NCBI RefSeq assembly: GCF_020622355.1 | Contig: NZ_WHVL01000007.1 | Location: 62,001-126,000 of the forward strand | DNA from: Vreelandella malpeensis | GTDB taxonomy: Bacteria > Pseudomonadota > Gammaproteobacteria > Pseudomonadales > Halomonadaceae | Direction of reading: 5' to 3' | Length of the DNA: 64,000 nt | Shown here: positions 33,070 to 42,715 of the stretch, piece after piece | How positions within the stretch are numbered: position 1 is the first letter of the stretch | How the letters are laid out: each line of letters opens with the position of its first letter | The notes under the pieces: model-generated | The model's database searches: none | Seen by the model: the letters and a program-made list of their open reading frames with translations, nothing else | Told to the model about the DNA's origin: nothing | Position numbers and translations under genes: made by a program

Positions 33070-33847
33070 CTTGCGCCTCTATTTGTTCGTCGGTCATGCC
33101 GAAGCGTCGGCGCCTCGTGCAGAAGTCGTTCAGAGCGTGGTCGAACGCCGCCGCGCCGAAGTCCGGCCAGTAAAGCGGAGAGAAGTAGAGTTCGGCGTAG
33201 GCGAGCTGCCAGAGCAGAAAGTTGGAGAGCCGCTGCTCGCCGCTGGTGCGGATGCACAGATCCACCGGCGGCACGTCACTCACGTTCATGGCGCGATCCA
33301 GGCACGCCTCGTCGATCTCAACCGGGTCGAGCGTGCCCGCCGCCACCTCCTCGGCAAGCTGACGGCTGGCGCGAGCGATGTCCCACTGGCCGCCGTAGTT
33401 GGCGGCGATTACCAGATGCATGCCGGTGTTGTCGGCGGTCAGCGCCTCGGCGCGCTGAATATGCTTCTGGATGGCGTGGGAGAAGCCCTGCTGCTCACCG
33501 ATGATCGAAAGGCGAATGTTGCGCTCGTTGAGTTTCTTGACCTCGCGCTTGAGCGCCATCAAGAAGAGCTCCATCAGCGCGTTGACCTCGGCGGCCGGAC
33601 GCTTCCAGTTCTCGCTGGAGAAGGCGAACAGGCTCAACGTCTTCACGCCGCGTTCGGCGGCGCGCTGGATGACCGCGCGCACCGCCTCGACGCCGGCCCG
33701 ATGGCCACGCACACCGGAGAGCCCGCGCGCGCGCGCCCAGCGGTTGTTGCCGTCCATGATGATGGCGACGTGCAGGGGGCTTGGCTCCCCGGCGAGAGAA
33801 GCGCGCGCGTCGCTTGGCGTACTGGCGGGAAACTGCGGCGACGTCAT
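33062..33847 (-). CDS. uppS: Undecaprenyl diphosphate synthase
   Basis: Cis-prenyltransferase that makes the C55 lipid carrier for peptidoglycan and O-antigen. 261 residues from ATG 33847; the frame also opens from a TTG at 33862. The motif HVAIIMDGNNRWARARG carries the catalytic Asp, then GHRAGVEAVRAV, FAFSSENWKRP, and the C-terminal DLCIRTSGEQRLSNFLLWQLAYAE. It lies between frr and cdsA. Confidence 0.97.
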   Translation of the reverse strand: MTSPQFPASTPSDARASLAGEPSPLHVAIIMDGNNRWARARGLSGVRGHRAGVEAVRAVIQRAAERGVKTLSLFAFSSENWKRPAAEVNALMELFLMALKREVKKLNERNIRLSIIGEQQGFSHAIQKHIQRAEALTADNTGMHLVIAANYGGQWDIARASRQLAEEVAAGTLDPVEIDEACLDRAMNVSDVPPVDLCIRTSGEQRLSNFLLWQLAYAELYFSPLYWPDFGAAAFDHALNDFCTRRRRFGMTDEQIEAQGA

Positions 33848-33932
33848 GGGTTCTCGCACCAACGTTCAGTCATAAATAGGCCATGCAGTCGCCCGGGTAG
33901 ACGAATCTTCCCGGGCTGGGTGAAGAAGACGA

Positions 33933-34490
33933 TCAGACCTGCATCAGGTCCTGCTCTTTGGCCGCCAGCGCCTTGTCGATCTCGGCGATGTACTTGTCGG
34001 TGAGCTTCTGGATCTCGTCCTCGCCCTGGCGCTGGTCGTCCTCGGTGATCTCCTTGTCCTTGAGCAGGGACTTGAAGTCGCCGTTGGCGTCGCGGCGCAC
34101 GTTGCGGATCGCCACACGGGCGCTCTCGGCTTCAGCGCGGGCTTGCTTGATGTAGGTCTTGCGGGTCTCTTCGGTGAGCATCGGCATCGGTACGCGGATC
34201 ACGTTGCCGGCACTCGACGGGTTGAGGCCCAGATCCGAGGTCATGATCGCCTTTTCGATCTTCGGCACCATGGGCTGCTCCCAGGGCGAGACGGTAAGGG
34301 TACGCGCGTCTTCCACGGTGACCGAAGCCACCTGGTTCAACGGCACCTGGCCGCCGTAGTACTCCACGGTCACCGCGTCCAGGATGCTCGGGTGCGCCCG
34401 TCCGGTACGGATCTTGTTGAAGTTGGTGTGCACCGCGTCGACGCTTTTCTTCATGCGCGTTTCGGCATCTTTCTTGATGTCGTTAATCAC
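33933..34490 (-). CDS. frr: Ribosome recycling factor
   Basis: Splits post-termination ribosomes together with EF-G. 185 residues, the standard length. Starts [17 protein letters not shown]; the tip region [24 protein letters not shown] and the arm [15 protein letters not shown] are conserved. The start codon is GTG at 34490 with GAGG 8 nt upstream. It follows pyrH after 4 nt. Confidence 0.98.
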   Translation of the reverse strand: MINDIKKDAETRMKKSVDAVHTNFNKIRTGRAHPSILDAVTVEYYGGQVPLNQVASVTVEDARTLTVSPWEQPMVPKIEKAIMTSDLGLNPSSAGNVIRVPMPMLTEETRKTYIKQARAEAESARVAIRNVRRDANGDFKSLLKDKEITEDDQRQGEDEIQKLTDKYIAEIDKALAAKEQDLMQV

Positions 34491-34494
34491 GTGT

Positions 34495-35262
34495 TCATCC
34501 TCTGTCTATCAGCGTGCCTTCCTTGCCCCCGACGACGAGGTTGAGCAAGGCACCAGGCTTGTTCATGTCGAATACCCGTACCGGCATGTCATGGTCACGC
34601 ACCAGACAGATGGCGGTCAAATCCATCACGCCGAGCTTCTGCTCGAGGGCATCGTCGTAGGAGAGCTGGTCGTACTTGACCGCATCCGGGTACTTGACCG
34701 GATCCTTATTGTACACGCCGTCCACCTTGGTGGCTTTAATCACCACGTCCACGTCCACCTCGATGCCGCGCAGACACGCCGCGGAGTCGGTGGTGAAGAA
34801 CGGGTTGCCGGTGCCGGCGGAGAACAGCACGACGTCGCCGGAAGTCAGGTAGCGAATGGCCGTGCGGCGGTCGTAGTGCTCCACCACGCCGCTCATGGGA
34901 ATCGCCGACATCACCCGCGAGCGGATGTTGGAACGCTCCAGTGCATCGCGCATGGCGAGCGCGTTCATCACCGTTGCCAGCATTCCCATGTGATCGCCGG
35001 TCACCCGGTCCATGCCCGCCTCGTTGAGTGCCGCACCGCGAAACAGGTTGCCGCCGCCGATCACAAGCCCGACCTGCACGCCGATGCCGACCAGCTGGCC
35101 GATCTCGAGCGCCATGCGGTCGAGCACCGCCGGGTCGATGCCGAAATCGTGCTCGCCCATCAGCGCCTCGCCCGAGAGCTTGAGCAGAATGCGCTTGTAC
35201 TTGGACTTCGACTTGTCCATCTTGCCGGCGAGGGCGTTGGCTTCTGGAACTTCACGTGACAT
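34495..35262 (-). CDS. pyrH: UMP kinase
   Basis: Phosphorylates UMP to UDP; hexameric and feedback-regulated by UTP and GTP in bacteria. 255 residues. [15 protein letters not shown] starts the amino-acid-kinase fold, with [10 protein letters not shown] and [13 protein letters not shown] as nucleotide and substrate motifs, and [20 protein letters not shown] chose the ATG at 35262 with GGAGAG upstream; an internal ATG near 35220 would remove a 14-residue N-terminal extension. Confidence 0.97.
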   Translation of the reverse strand: MSREVPEANALAGKMDKSKSKYKRILLKLSGEALMGEHDFGIDPAVLDRMALEIGQLVGIGVQVGLVIGGGNLFRGAALNEAGMDRVTGDHMGMLATVMNALAMRDALERSNIRSRVMSAIPMSGVVEHYDRRTAIRYLTSGDVVLFSAGTGNPFFTTDSAACLRGIEVDVDVVIKATKVDGVYNKDPVKYPDAVKYDQLSYDDALEQKLGVMDLTAICLVRDHDMPVRVFDMNKPGALLNLVVGGKEGTLIDRG

Positions 35263-35328
35263 GGCATCTCTCCACATAGCAAGGCAGGAATGCGCAGCGG
35301 ACCCATTTGCAGGAGCCGGATACGCGAA

Positions 35329-35350
35329 GGCGTGCGCTTGCGCGCACGCC
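35329..35350 (-). terminator. Hairpin between tsf and pyrH
   Basis: GGCGTGCG pairs with CGCACGCC around a 6-nt loop. There is no T run after it on the minus strand, so it is more likely a processing or stabilising hairpin, or a weak terminator. Confidence 0.4.
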
Positions 35351-35375
35351 CGTTTTCGAACTGGAACCTATGACC

Positions 35376-36245
35376 TTAGCGACGGCCAGCCTGTTCCATG
35401 ACTTCCTTGGCGAAGTCGACTTCTTCCTTCTCGATGCCTTCGCCTACTTCAAAGCGCGTGAAGCTGACCACTTCACCACCGGCCGCCTTGACGAACTCGG
35501 CGACGGACTGGTTGGGGTCCTTGACGAAGGGCTGCTCGGTCAGGCTGTTCTCGGCCAGGTACTTCTTGAGGCGGCCTTGAACCATCTTCTCGGCGATCTG
35601 CTCGGGCTTGCCGGCCATATCCGGCTGGGCCAGGATGATGGCCTTTTCCTGATCGAGCTGTTCCTGGGGCATGTCACCCGGATGTGCCACAGCAGGGTTG
35701 ATCGCCGCCACGTGCATCGCCACGTCTTTCGCGACGTCAGTGTTGCCACCCTTGAGCACGGTCAGAACGCCGATACGGCCGCCGTGAACGTACTCGCCGA
35801 CCAGGCCACCTTCGACGGCATTGACGACGACGGCACGACGCACGCCGATGTTCTCGCCGATCTTCTGGACCAGCTGCTCGCGCGCGGTCTCGATTTCACC
35901 GGCGGTCACGGCGGCCACGTCATCGCTCTTCGCCGCGTAAAAGGCGTCCACCACCTTGCTGGCGAAGTTGATGAAGTTGTCGTCACGGGCAACGAAGTCG
36001 GTCTCGGAGTTGATCTCGACCATCACACCGTAGCTGCCGTCCTCGGCCACGCGAGTGACCACGGTGCCTTCGGCGGCGGTACGACCGGCTTTCTTGGCCG
36101 CCTTGAGACCCGAGCTCTTGCGCAGGTTCTCGATCGCGACATCGATGTCACCATCGGCTTCGGTCAGTGCCTTCTTGCACTCCATCATGCCAAGGCCAGT
36201 ACGTTCGCGCAGTTCTTTAACCTGCGAGGCGCTGATAGCTGCCAT
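35376..36245 (-). CDS. tsf: Elongation factor Ts
   Basis: Nucleotide exchange factor for EF-Tu. 289 residues. The N-terminal UBA-like domain is [20 protein letters not shown], followed by the EF-Tu-contacting core motif [16 protein letters not shown], and [17 protein letters not shown] near the C-terminus. ATG at 36245 with an AGAGGTG site. It follows rpsB across a 187-bp gap that contains a terminator and two further hairpins. Confidence 0.99.
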   Translation of the reverse strand: MAAISASQVKELRERTGLGMMECKKALTEADGDIDVAIENLRKSSGLKAAKKAGRTAAEGTVVTRVAEDGSYGVMVEINSETDFVARDDNFINFASKVVDAFYAAKSDDVAAVTAGEIETAREQLVQKIGENIGVRRAVVVNAVEGGLVGEYVHGGRIGVLTVLKGGNTDVAKDVAMHVAAINPAVAHPGDMPQEQLDQEKAIILAQPDMAGKPEQIAEKMVQGRLKKYLAENSLTEQPFVKDPNQSVAEFVKAAGGEVVSFTRFEVGEGIEKEEVDFAKEVMEQAGRR

Positions 36246-36328
36246 GAGAATTCACCTCTGAAAAGATGCTTGAGAGTTAAACACGCTACACGCTAACAGG
36301 GCTTCGTGACCCTTTCACGGGAGCGCGG

Positions 36329-36348
36329 CGCCGGCTTCAAGCCCGGCG
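36329..36348 (-). promoter_or_regulatory. Hairpin in the rpsB-tsf gap
   Basis: CGCCGG and CCGGCG flank an 8-nt loop. A second small hairpin, CCCGC-TTG-GCGGG, sits at 36357-36369. Together with the terminator at 36370-36392 they make three consecutive hairpins between rpsB and tsf. Confidence 0.4.
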
Positions 36349-36369
36349 TGAATCTGCCCGCCAAGCGGG

Positions 36370-36392
36370 AAAAAGGGGGCCGGGGCCCCCTT
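36370..36392 (-). terminator. Terminator between rpsB and tsf
   Basis: On the minus strand AAGGGGGCC pairs with GGCCCCCTT and runs directly into TTT. It lies 40 nt after the rpsB stop and probably lowers tsf expression relative to rpsB. Confidence 0.75.
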
Positions 36393-36432
36393 GACGCAAT
36401 GCGACGCGACTGCCGCCGCATCCGTCGACGCC

Positions 36433-37179
36433 TTACTCGGCGGCGGCTTCGGCGGAAGCCTGCTCGTCGGTCACTTCGACGAACTCGTCCGGACGACCTT
36501 CCTTGGCACGACCACACGCATCGGCGATCGCCTTCACGTAGATCTGGATCGCGCGGATGGAGTCGTCGTTACCCGGAATGACGTAGTCCACGCCATCGGG
36601 GTTGGAGTTGGTGTCGACCACGCCGATGACCGGGATGCCCAGCTTGTTGGCTTCGTTGATCGCGATACGCTCGTGGTCGACGTCGATCACGAACAGCGCG
36701 TCCGGCAGGCCGCCCATGTTCTTGATACCGCCGATGGAGCGCTCGAGCTTCTCCTGCTCGCGCGTGGCCATCAGTACTTCTTTCTTGGTCAGCTTCTCGA
36801 ACGTACCGTCTTCGCGCATGGCTTCAAGCTCGCGCAGACGCTTGATGGACTGGCGAATGGTCTTGAAGTTGGTCAGCATGCCGCCCAGCCAGCGATGGTT
36901 GACGAACGGCTGGTTGACGCGATTGGCTTCTTCTTTGATGATCTTGCTGGCGCTGCGCTTGGTACCAACGAACAGAATCTTGTTGTTGGACGACGCCATC
37001 TTCTCGACCACGTCGATCGCTTCGTTCAGCGCCGGCAGGGTGTGCTCGAGGTTGATGATGTGGATCTTGTTGCGCGCGCCGAAGATGAACTTGCTCATCT
37101 TCGGGTTCCAGTACTTGGTCTGGTGACCGAAGTGGGCGCCCGCTTTGAGCAGGTCACGCATATTGACGTGTTGTGCCAT
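36433..37179 (-). CDS. rpsB: 30S ribosomal protein S2
   Basis: Late-assembling small-subunit protein needed for S1 binding. 248 residues. Starts [25 protein letters not shown] when read past the Met; [32 protein letters not shown] and [18 protein letters not shown] are all typical. The C-terminal tail is acidic ([12 protein letters not shown]). ATG at 37179. It is the first gene of the supercluster running to tilS. Confidence 0.99.
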   Translation of the reverse strand: MAQHVNMRDLLKAGAHFGHQTKYWNPKMSKFIFGARNKIHIINLEHTLPALNEAIDVVEKMASSNNKILFVGTKRSASKIIKEEANRVNQPFVNHRWLGGMLTNFKTIRQSIKRLRELEAMREDGTFEKLTKKEVLMATREQEKLERSIGGIKNMGGLPDALFVIDVDHERIAINEANKLGIPVIGVVDTNSNPDGVDYVIPGNDDSIRAIQIYVKAIADACGRAKEGRPDEFVEVTDEQASAEAAAE

Positions 37180-37418
37180 GGTAAAACTCCTGAAACTCGG
37201 GTTAGGCCTCCACGCACCCCATGGATCCGACCGGTGGACTCAGCGCCATCAAAGCACCTTGCGAGGCCAGCGGCACCCGGGACCATGTGCCGGTGCATGT
37301 GTGTTTTCAAGGCTTGCTGTTCGGCGCCGCTTCTGGCGACGCCCTCAAATGAGCCTGACCGCCGTCTTTATTCCGCCGGGACGGGATCGAAGATTGCAGT
37401 AAAGCGCGCGGCTTTATA
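37180..37418 (-). promoter_or_regulatory. rpsB promoter and long leader
   Basis: The 329-bp gap to the divergent map gene holds no gene. A TATAAA box on the minus strand at 37413-37418 (TTCATC 17 bp upstream is a poor -35) would start a leader of about 225 nt. In gammaproteobacteria the rpsB leader carries an S2-binding structure for autogenous control (established for E. coli). I did not fold it, so the same role here is an inference. The map side of the gap has no clear promoter. Confidence 0.5.
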
Positions 37419-37508
37419 CCATAGATCATTGCCAAGATGAAGCCGCACCCGCCGAATTCGGGCCACTTTGCGGCTTCTCGCCGATTCAACACGCCATATC
37501 GAGACTTC

Positions 37509-38297
37509 ATGAACGTTCCCATCAAGACAGCGGAAGAAATCGAGAAAATGCGCGAAGCCGGTCGCCAGGCGGCGGCGGTTTTCGAGATGATCACCCCCTT
37601 CGTGACCGCCGGCGTCAGCACCGGCGAGATCGACAAGCGCTGTCACGACTTCATCGTCAACGAGCTCGGCTCGGTGCCCGCCACGCTCGGCTACCACGGC
37701 TACACCCACTCCTCCTGCACCTCGATCAACCACGTGGTGTGCCACGGTTTCCCGGACTTCGATAAGGCCCTGAAGAACGGCGATATCATGAATCTGGACA
37801 TCACCGTGAAGACGCCGGACGGCTACCACGGCGACTCGAGCATGATGTTCGTCATCGGCGAGACCATCCAGGGCGAGCGGCTCTGCCGCGTGACCCAAGA
37901 GTGTCTCTACAAGAGCATTGCCGAGGTCAAGCCCGGCGTTCGCCTCTCGCAGCTTGCCAGGGTGATCCAGAAGCATGCCGAAGGCCACGGCTACTCGGTG
38001 GTGCGCGACTTCTGCGGCCACGGCATCGGCGCGGACTTCCACGAGGACCCGCAGTTTCTGCACTACGACGGCTACGCCCCCTCCGCCGACATCGCGTTAG
38101 AGCCCGGCATGTGCTTCACCATCGAGCCGATGATCAATGTGGGTGGCTACAAGACCAAGGTGCTGCGCGATGGCTGGACCGCCGTGACCAAGGACAAGAG
38201 CCTCTCTGCCCAGTGGGAGCACACGCTGCTGGTCACCGAGACCGGCGTCGAGGTGCTGACCGCGCGCAGCGACGAAGACTTCAGCTTCTTGAACTGA
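37509..38297 (+). CDS. map: Type I methionine aminopeptidase
   Basis: Removes the N-terminal Met from new proteins. 262 residues. Metal ligands are in MNLDITVKTPDGYHGDSS (two Asp), CGHGIGADFHEDPQ (His), CFTIEPM (Glu) and QWEHTLLVTETG (Glu). The substrate His is in YHGYTHSSC. ATG at 37509 gives the standard start MNVPIKTAEEIEKMREAG; the open frame upstream is not conserved. Divergent from rpsB, and its stop overlaps the glnD start (TGATG). Confidence 0.98.
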   Translation: MNVPIKTAEEIEKMREAGRQAAAVFEMITPFVTAGVSTGEIDKRCHDFIVNELGSVPATLGYHGYTHSSCTSINHVVCHGFPDFDKALKNGDIMNLDITVKTPDGYHGDSSMMFVIGETIQGERLCRVTQECLYKSIAEVKPGVRLSQLARVIQKHAEGHGYSVVRDFCGHGIGADFHEDPQFLHYDGYAPSADIALEPGMCFTIEPMINVGGYKTKVLRDGWTAVTKDKSLSAQWEHTLLVTETGVEVLTARSDEDFSFLN

Positions 38298-40987
38298 TGC
38301 TTCTCCACCACCACCGGTTCGAGCCGGACACCACGCTTTTCGACCTCGCGGCGTTTCGCGCGGAACTCGCCGGCTCCCGCTCCCCCATCGCGCCGTTCAA
38401 GGCTGCGCTCAGGGAGATCCAGGCGCGGCTCGACGAGCGCTTTCGCGCCGGCAGTGACATTCGCGACCTGGTGCGCGGGCGCGCCTGGTATCTCGACCAG
38501 CTTCTGGCGATCGCCTGGGAGCGCCACGCCTGGCCGGACGACGGGATCGCCTTGATCGCCGTCGGCGGATACGGGCGCGGTGAGCTGCACCCGCACTCCG
38601 ATGTCGATCTTTTGCTGCTGCTGGAGCAGGACGACGACAGCGCCTACCGCGAGCCGCTCACCGCCTTCGTCACCTTCCTGTGGGACATCGGCCTCGAGAT
38701 CGGCCACAGCGTGCGCTCGCTGAATGACTGTGAGCGCGAGGCGAACGCCGACGTCACGGTGATCACCAACCTGCTCGAATCGCGCCTCATCAGCGGGCCC
38801 GAGCGGCTGCGAAACGCCATGCGCGAAAGGCTCTCGCCGGAGCACATCTGGCCAGCGGATCGCTTCTTCGAGGCCAAGTGGCAAGAGCAGATCAGCCGCC
38901 ACTACCGCTACAACAACTCCGAGTATCACCTCGAGCCGAACCTCAAGAGCTCGCCGGGCGGGCTTCGCGACATCCAGATGATCGGCTGGGTGGCCAAGCG
39001 TCACTTCGACACCGAGCAGTACGTCGACATCGTTGCCCGCGGCTTCATGAACGACGCCGAGCTTCGAATCCTGAGCCAGGGCCAGGCATTTCTGTGGCAG
39101 GTGCGCTACGCGCTGCACATGCTCACCGACCGCGCCGAGGATCGCCTGCTGTTCGATCATCAGCGCACCATCGCCGAGATGTTCGGCTTCAAGGACACGC
39201 CGGAGCGACTCGCCGTCGAGCAGTTCATGAAGCGCTACTACCGCCACGTGACGGCACTCGCCGGGCTCAACGACATGCTGCTCCAGCACTTCGACGAGGT
39301 GATCCTGCGCGCGCGCGCGAAGCTCGAGACGGTCACGCTCAACGAGCGCTTCGAGACCAAGGGCGGCTACATCCAGGTACGCTCGCGAACGCTTTTTCGC
39401 GACCACCCCGAGGCGATGCTCGAGCTGTTTTTGCTGATGGCCCGGCACCCCGAGATCGAGGGCGTGCGCGCCGATACCATCCGCCTGATTCGCGATCATC
39501 GCCACCAGATCGACGACCACTACCGGGAGGACCCGCGCCATCAGCGCCTGTTCATGGCGATCCTGCGCGCGCCGGGCAACGTGCCGCGCCAGCTCAGACG
39601 CATGAATCGCTACGGCATCCTCGGCAAGTATCTGCCGGAGTTCGGCCGCGCGGTGGGGCTGATGCAGCACGACCTGTTCCATATCTACACCGTCGATGCC
39701 CACACCTTGCGCCTGCTCAAGTTCCTGCACGGGTTCAGAAAGCCCGAGGCGCGGGCGGACTTCCCGGTCGCGGCCACGTTGATCCACCAGCTGCCCCGGC
39801 TCGACCTTTTGTGGATCGCCGGTCTCTTCCACGATATCGGCAAGGGGCGCGGCGGCGATCACTCGGAGATCGGCGCGCTCGACGTCGAGCAGTTCTGCCG
39901 CCGCCATCACGTCTCCCAGCACGATACCAACCTTGTGAGGTGGCTGGTGGAGCACCATCTCTTGATGTCGATGACCGCGCAGAAGCGCGACATCAGCGAC
40001 CCGGACGTCATTCGCGACTTCGCCCGCGTGGTGCGCAACGACACCCGGCTGGATTATCTTTACGTGCTCACCGTGGCGGACATCAACGCCACCAACCCGA
40101 CGCTGTGGAACGGCTGGCGGGCGTCGCTTCTGCGCCAGCTCCACGCCGAGACCAAGCGGGCGCTGCGCCGCGGACTCGAGAATCCGCCGGATCGCGACGA
40201 CTGGGTGCGCGAGACCCGCTGTGAGGCGCGCTCGCTGCTCTCGAGCCTGGGCGTCGATCGTCGCCAGATCGATGCGCTGTGGAAGTCCCTCGGCGAGGAC
40301 TACTTCCTGCAGTACGCGCCGAGCGAAATCGTCTGGCAGACCCAGGGCATTCTTGCTCATCAGAACCTCGCCCACGAGGGCTCGACGCTTCCACTGGTGC
40401 TGATCAGCGCGCCTACCGAGGACATGGCCGAAGGCGGCACCAAGGTGTTCATCCACACCCGCTCGGTGGATGACCTGTTCGCCGCCACCGCCGCGGCCAT
40501 GGAGCAGCTGGGGCTGTCGATCCACGATGCACGCATCGCCACCTCCCACAACGACTGGACGCTCAACACGTTCATCGTGCTCGACAGCCACGGCCAGCCG
40601 ATCCGCGAGCCGGCTCGCATCGAGGAGATGCGCCGGCACCTGGTCGAGGAGCTCGACGACCCGGACGACTATCCGGAGATCGTCACCCGCCACACGCCGC
40701 GCCAGCTCAAGCACTTCAAGGTGCCCACCGACGTGCTGATCGAGCAGGACCCGGCCAACGAGCGCACCCTCCTGGAGCTCACCGCCCCCGACCGCCCGGG
40801 GCTTCTGGCCCGGGTCGGGCGCATCTTCATGGAGCAGGACATCGCGCTCTCGGCGGCCAAGATCGCTACCCTCGGCGAGCGGGTCGAGGACGTCTTCTTC
40901 ATCACCACCAAGGCCGGCGAGCCGCTCACCGATCCGGCGCGCCAGCAGGAGCTGCGTCAGCGGCTGATCGAGGTGCTGAGCGTCTGA
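38297..40987 (+). CDS. glnD: Bifunctional uridylyltransferase/uridylyl-removing enzyme GlnD
   Basis: Primary nitrogen sensor: uridylylates and deuridylylates PII proteins in response to glutamine. 896 residues, close to E. coli GlnD (890). Nucleotidyltransferase motif VGGYGRGELHPHSDVDLLLL near residue 90, HD hydrolase motif LFHDIGKGRGGDHSEIGA in the middle, and two C-terminal ACT domains (the last around LLELTAPDRPGLLARVGRIF). I chose the ATG at 38297, which overlaps the map stop by one nucleotide; the frame is open inside map but not conserved there. Confidence 0.98.
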   Translation: MLLHHHRFEPDTTLFDLAAFRAELAGSRSPIAPFKAALREIQARLDERFRAGSDIRDLVRGRAWYLDQLLAIAWERHAWPDDGIALIAVGGYGRGELHPHSDVDLLLLLEQDDDSAYREPLTAFVTFLWDIGLEIGHSVRSLNDCEREANADVTVITNLLESRLISGPERLRNAMRERLSPEHIWPADRFFEAKWQEQISRHYRYNNSEYHLEPNLKSSPGGLRDIQMIGWVAKRHFDTEQYVDIVARGFMNDAELRILSQGQAFLWQVRYALHMLTDRAEDRLLFDHQRTIAEMFGFKDTPERLAVEQFMKRYYRHVTALAGLNDMLLQHFDEVILRARAKLETVTLNERFETKGGYIQVRSRTLFRDHPEAMLELFLLMARHPEIEGVRADTIRLIRDHRHQIDDHYREDPRHQRLFMAILRAPGNVPRQLRRMNRYGILGKYLPEFGRAVGLMQHDLFHIYTVDAHTLRLLKFLHGFRKPEARADFPVAATLIHQLPRLDLLWIAGLFHDIGKGRGGDHSEIGALDVEQFCRRHHVSQHDTNLVRWLVEHHLLMSMTAQKRDISDPDVIRDFARVVRNDTRLDYLYVLTVADINATNPTLWNGWRASLLRQLHAETKRALRRGLENPPDRDDWVRETRCEARSLLSSLGVDRRQIDALWKSLGEDYFLQYAPSEIVWQTQGILAHQNLAHEGSTLPLVLISAPTEDMAEGGTKVFIHTRSVDDLFAATAAAMEQLGLSIHDARIATSHNDWTLNTFIVLDSHGQPIREPARIEEMRRHLVEELDDPDDYPEIVTRHTPRQLKHFKVPTDVLIEQDPANERTLLELTAPDRPGLLARVGRIFMEQDIALSAAKIATLGERVEDVFFITTKAGEPLTDPARQQELRQRLIEVLSV

Positions 40988-41014
40988 GCGCCAGGCAAGC
41001 CCCTAGGCGCGGGT

Positions 41015-41043
41015 TTGAGGTGCCCGGAGGGCTTGCTTATAAT
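41015..41043 (+). promoter_or_regulatory. Sigma-70 promoter for the dap cluster
   Basis: TTGAGG at 41015-41020, a 17-bp spacer and a perfect TATAAT at 41038-41043, 53 bp upstream of the dapC ATG. This is one of the best promoters in the window. Confidence 0.75.
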
Positions 41044-41096
41044 CGCTGACTCACTCGACGCGCCTTCGCGCGGCCCGGCCCATCGACGGACACACC

Positions 41097-42293
41097 ATGA
41101 ACCCCGATCTCAACGCCCTGCACCCCTATCCGTTCGAGAAGCTCTCGGCGCTGAAAAAGGGCCTGACCCCGCCCGCCGGGCTCGACGCCATCGCCCTGAC
41201 CATCGGCGAGCCGCAGCACGCCCCGTACCCGGAGGCGCTGGCAGCCCTCGTCGCCCACCAGCACGAGATGGCTCGCTACCCGGCGACCAACGGGCTCCCC
41301 GAGCTTCGTCAGGCCATCGCCGACTGGGCGGTATCGCGCTTCGCGCTCGACGCCCTCGATGCCGAGCACGAGGTGATCCCGGTCAACGGCACCCGCGAGG
41401 CGATCTTCGCCTTCGTTCAGGCCGCCCTCGACCGCACCCGCGCCGCCAAGGTGGCGGTACCCAACCCTTTCTACCAGATCTACGAAGGCGCCACGCTCCT
41501 GGCCGGCGGCACGCCGCTGTATCTCGACTGCACCGCCGAGAACGGCTTTCGCCCGGATTTTTCCGCGGTGAGCGCGACGACCTGGCAGGACGTGCAGATC
41601 GTGTTTCTGTGTTCGCCGGGCAACCCGACCGGCGCAGTGACCACGATGGACGAGTTCAAGGCACTGATCAAACTTGCCGACGAGCACGATTTCATCATCG
41701 CCTCGGACGAGTGCTACTCGGAGCTCTATCTCGACGAGGCCGCACCGCCCCCGGGGCTTCTGCAGGCCTGCGCCGAGCTCGGCCGCGGCGACTTCCGCCG
41801 CTGCGTGGTGTTCCACTCGCTCTCCAAGCGCTCGAATCTGCCGGGGCTTCGCTCCGGGTTCGTGGCTGGCGACGCCACGCTTCTCGCTCCCTTCAAGCGC
41901 TACCGCACCTACCACGGCTGCGCGATGTCGCTGCCGGTTCAGCGCGCGTCCATCGCGGCCTGGCAGAACGAGGCGCACGTGCGCGCCAATCGCGACGCCT
42001 ACCGTGAGAAGTTCGCGGCGGTGACTAAGGTACTGGCGCCGGTGATGGATTTTCCCGCCCCAGAGGCGAGCTTCTATCTATGGCCCGCCGTGCCCGGTGG
42101 CGACGACATCGCCTTCACGAAGCGGCTCTATCGCGAGGAGCACGTAAGCGTTCTCCCGGGAAGCCTCATGGGCCGCGACAACGCCCAGGGCGTCAATCCC
42201 GGTGCCGGGCGCCTGCGGCTGGCGCTGGTAGCGGAACTCGAGCCGACGCTCGAGGCGGCCCGGCGCCTGCGCCGCATGATCGAGCGCGGCTAG
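41097..42293 (+). CDS. dapC: Succinyldiaminopimelate aminotransferase
   Basis: PLP enzyme that converts N-succinyl-2-amino-6-ketopimelate to N-succinyl-LL-diaminopimelate in lysine and peptidoglycan precursor synthesis. 398 residues, class I/II fold. FLCSPGNPTGAVTTMDEF, ASDECYSELYLDE (Asp and Tyr of the cofactor site) and HSLSKRSNLPGLRSGFVAG with the PLP lysine. ATG at 41097. The placement just upstream of dapD and dapE supports DapC over other aminotransferases. Confidence 0.93.
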   Translation: MNPDLNALHPYPFEKLSALKKGLTPPAGLDAIALTIGEPQHAPYPEALAALVAHQHEMARYPATNGLPELRQAIADWAVSRFALDALDAEHEVIPVNGTREAIFAFVQAALDRTRAAKVAVPNPFYQIYEGATLLAGGTPLYLDCTAENGFRPDFSAVSATTWQDVQIVFLCSPGNPTGAVTTMDEFKALIKLADEHDFIIASDECYSELYLDEAAPPPGLLQACAELGRGDFRRCVVFHSLSKRSNLPGLRSGFVAGDATLLAPFKRYRTYHGCAMSLPVQRASIAAWQNEAHVRANRDAYREKFAAVTKVLAPVMDFPAPEASFYLWPAVPGGDDIAFTKRLYREEHVSVLPGSLMGRDNAQGVNPGAGRLRLALVAELEPTLEAARRLRRMIERG

Positions 42294-42326
42294 AGCGCCC
42301 ACTACCACGACGCCCGCGGAGGCACC

Positions 42327-42674
42327 ATGCTGACACTCTACAAGATCGACACCTGCGACACCTGCCGCAAGGCGCGCCGCGCCCTCGACGAGAAAGGGCT
42401 GGCCTACACCACCCACGACCTGCGCAAGGATGGGCTGTCGGCGAGCCTGCTTGAGCACATCCTCGAGCAGGTACCGCTCTCGAAGGCGATCAACAAGCGC
42501 AGCAAGACCTGGCGCGAGCTCTCCACCGAGCAGAAGGAGAGCCTCGACGCCACCTCGGCACGCCGGCTGCTGCTCGAGCACCCGACGCTGCTCAAGCGCC
42601 CGCTGCTCGAACTCGACGGCCAGACCCTCTTGGTCGGCTATCAAGAGGGTGACTACGACGACCTCGCCCCGTAA
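42327..42674 (+). CDS. ArsC/Spx-family protein (YffB-like)
   Basis: 115 residues, thioredoxin-like fold of the ArsC/Spx/MgsR family. CDTCRKARRALDEKGLAY carries the N-terminal CxxC. The later RPLLELDGQTLLVGYQEGDY matches the family's cis-Pro region (KRPLLE). E. coli yffB lies next to dapE, and this gene lies between dapC and dapD, so a link to the dap genes is conserved, but no role has been shown. ATG at 42327 with GGAGG 3 nt before the start region. Confidence 0.88.
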   Translation: MLTLYKIDTCDTCRKARRALDEKGLAYTTHDLRKDGLSASLLEHILEQVPLSKAINKRSKTWRELSTEQKESLDATSARRLLLEHPTLLKRPLLELDGQTLLVGYQEGDYDDLAP

Positions 42675-42715
42675 CCGAACACCTCCCCACTGATGATTTG
42701 AAAGGAAGACGCTTT

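Noticed and set aside
37901-38296. An upstream extension of glnD inside map
   Set aside because: The frame is open but the sequence is an out-of-frame reading of map; GlnD similarity starts at 38297.
38147-40714. An 855-codon open frame antisense to glnD
   Set aside because: No ribosome site or recognisable motif; glnD on the plus strand is complete and conserved.
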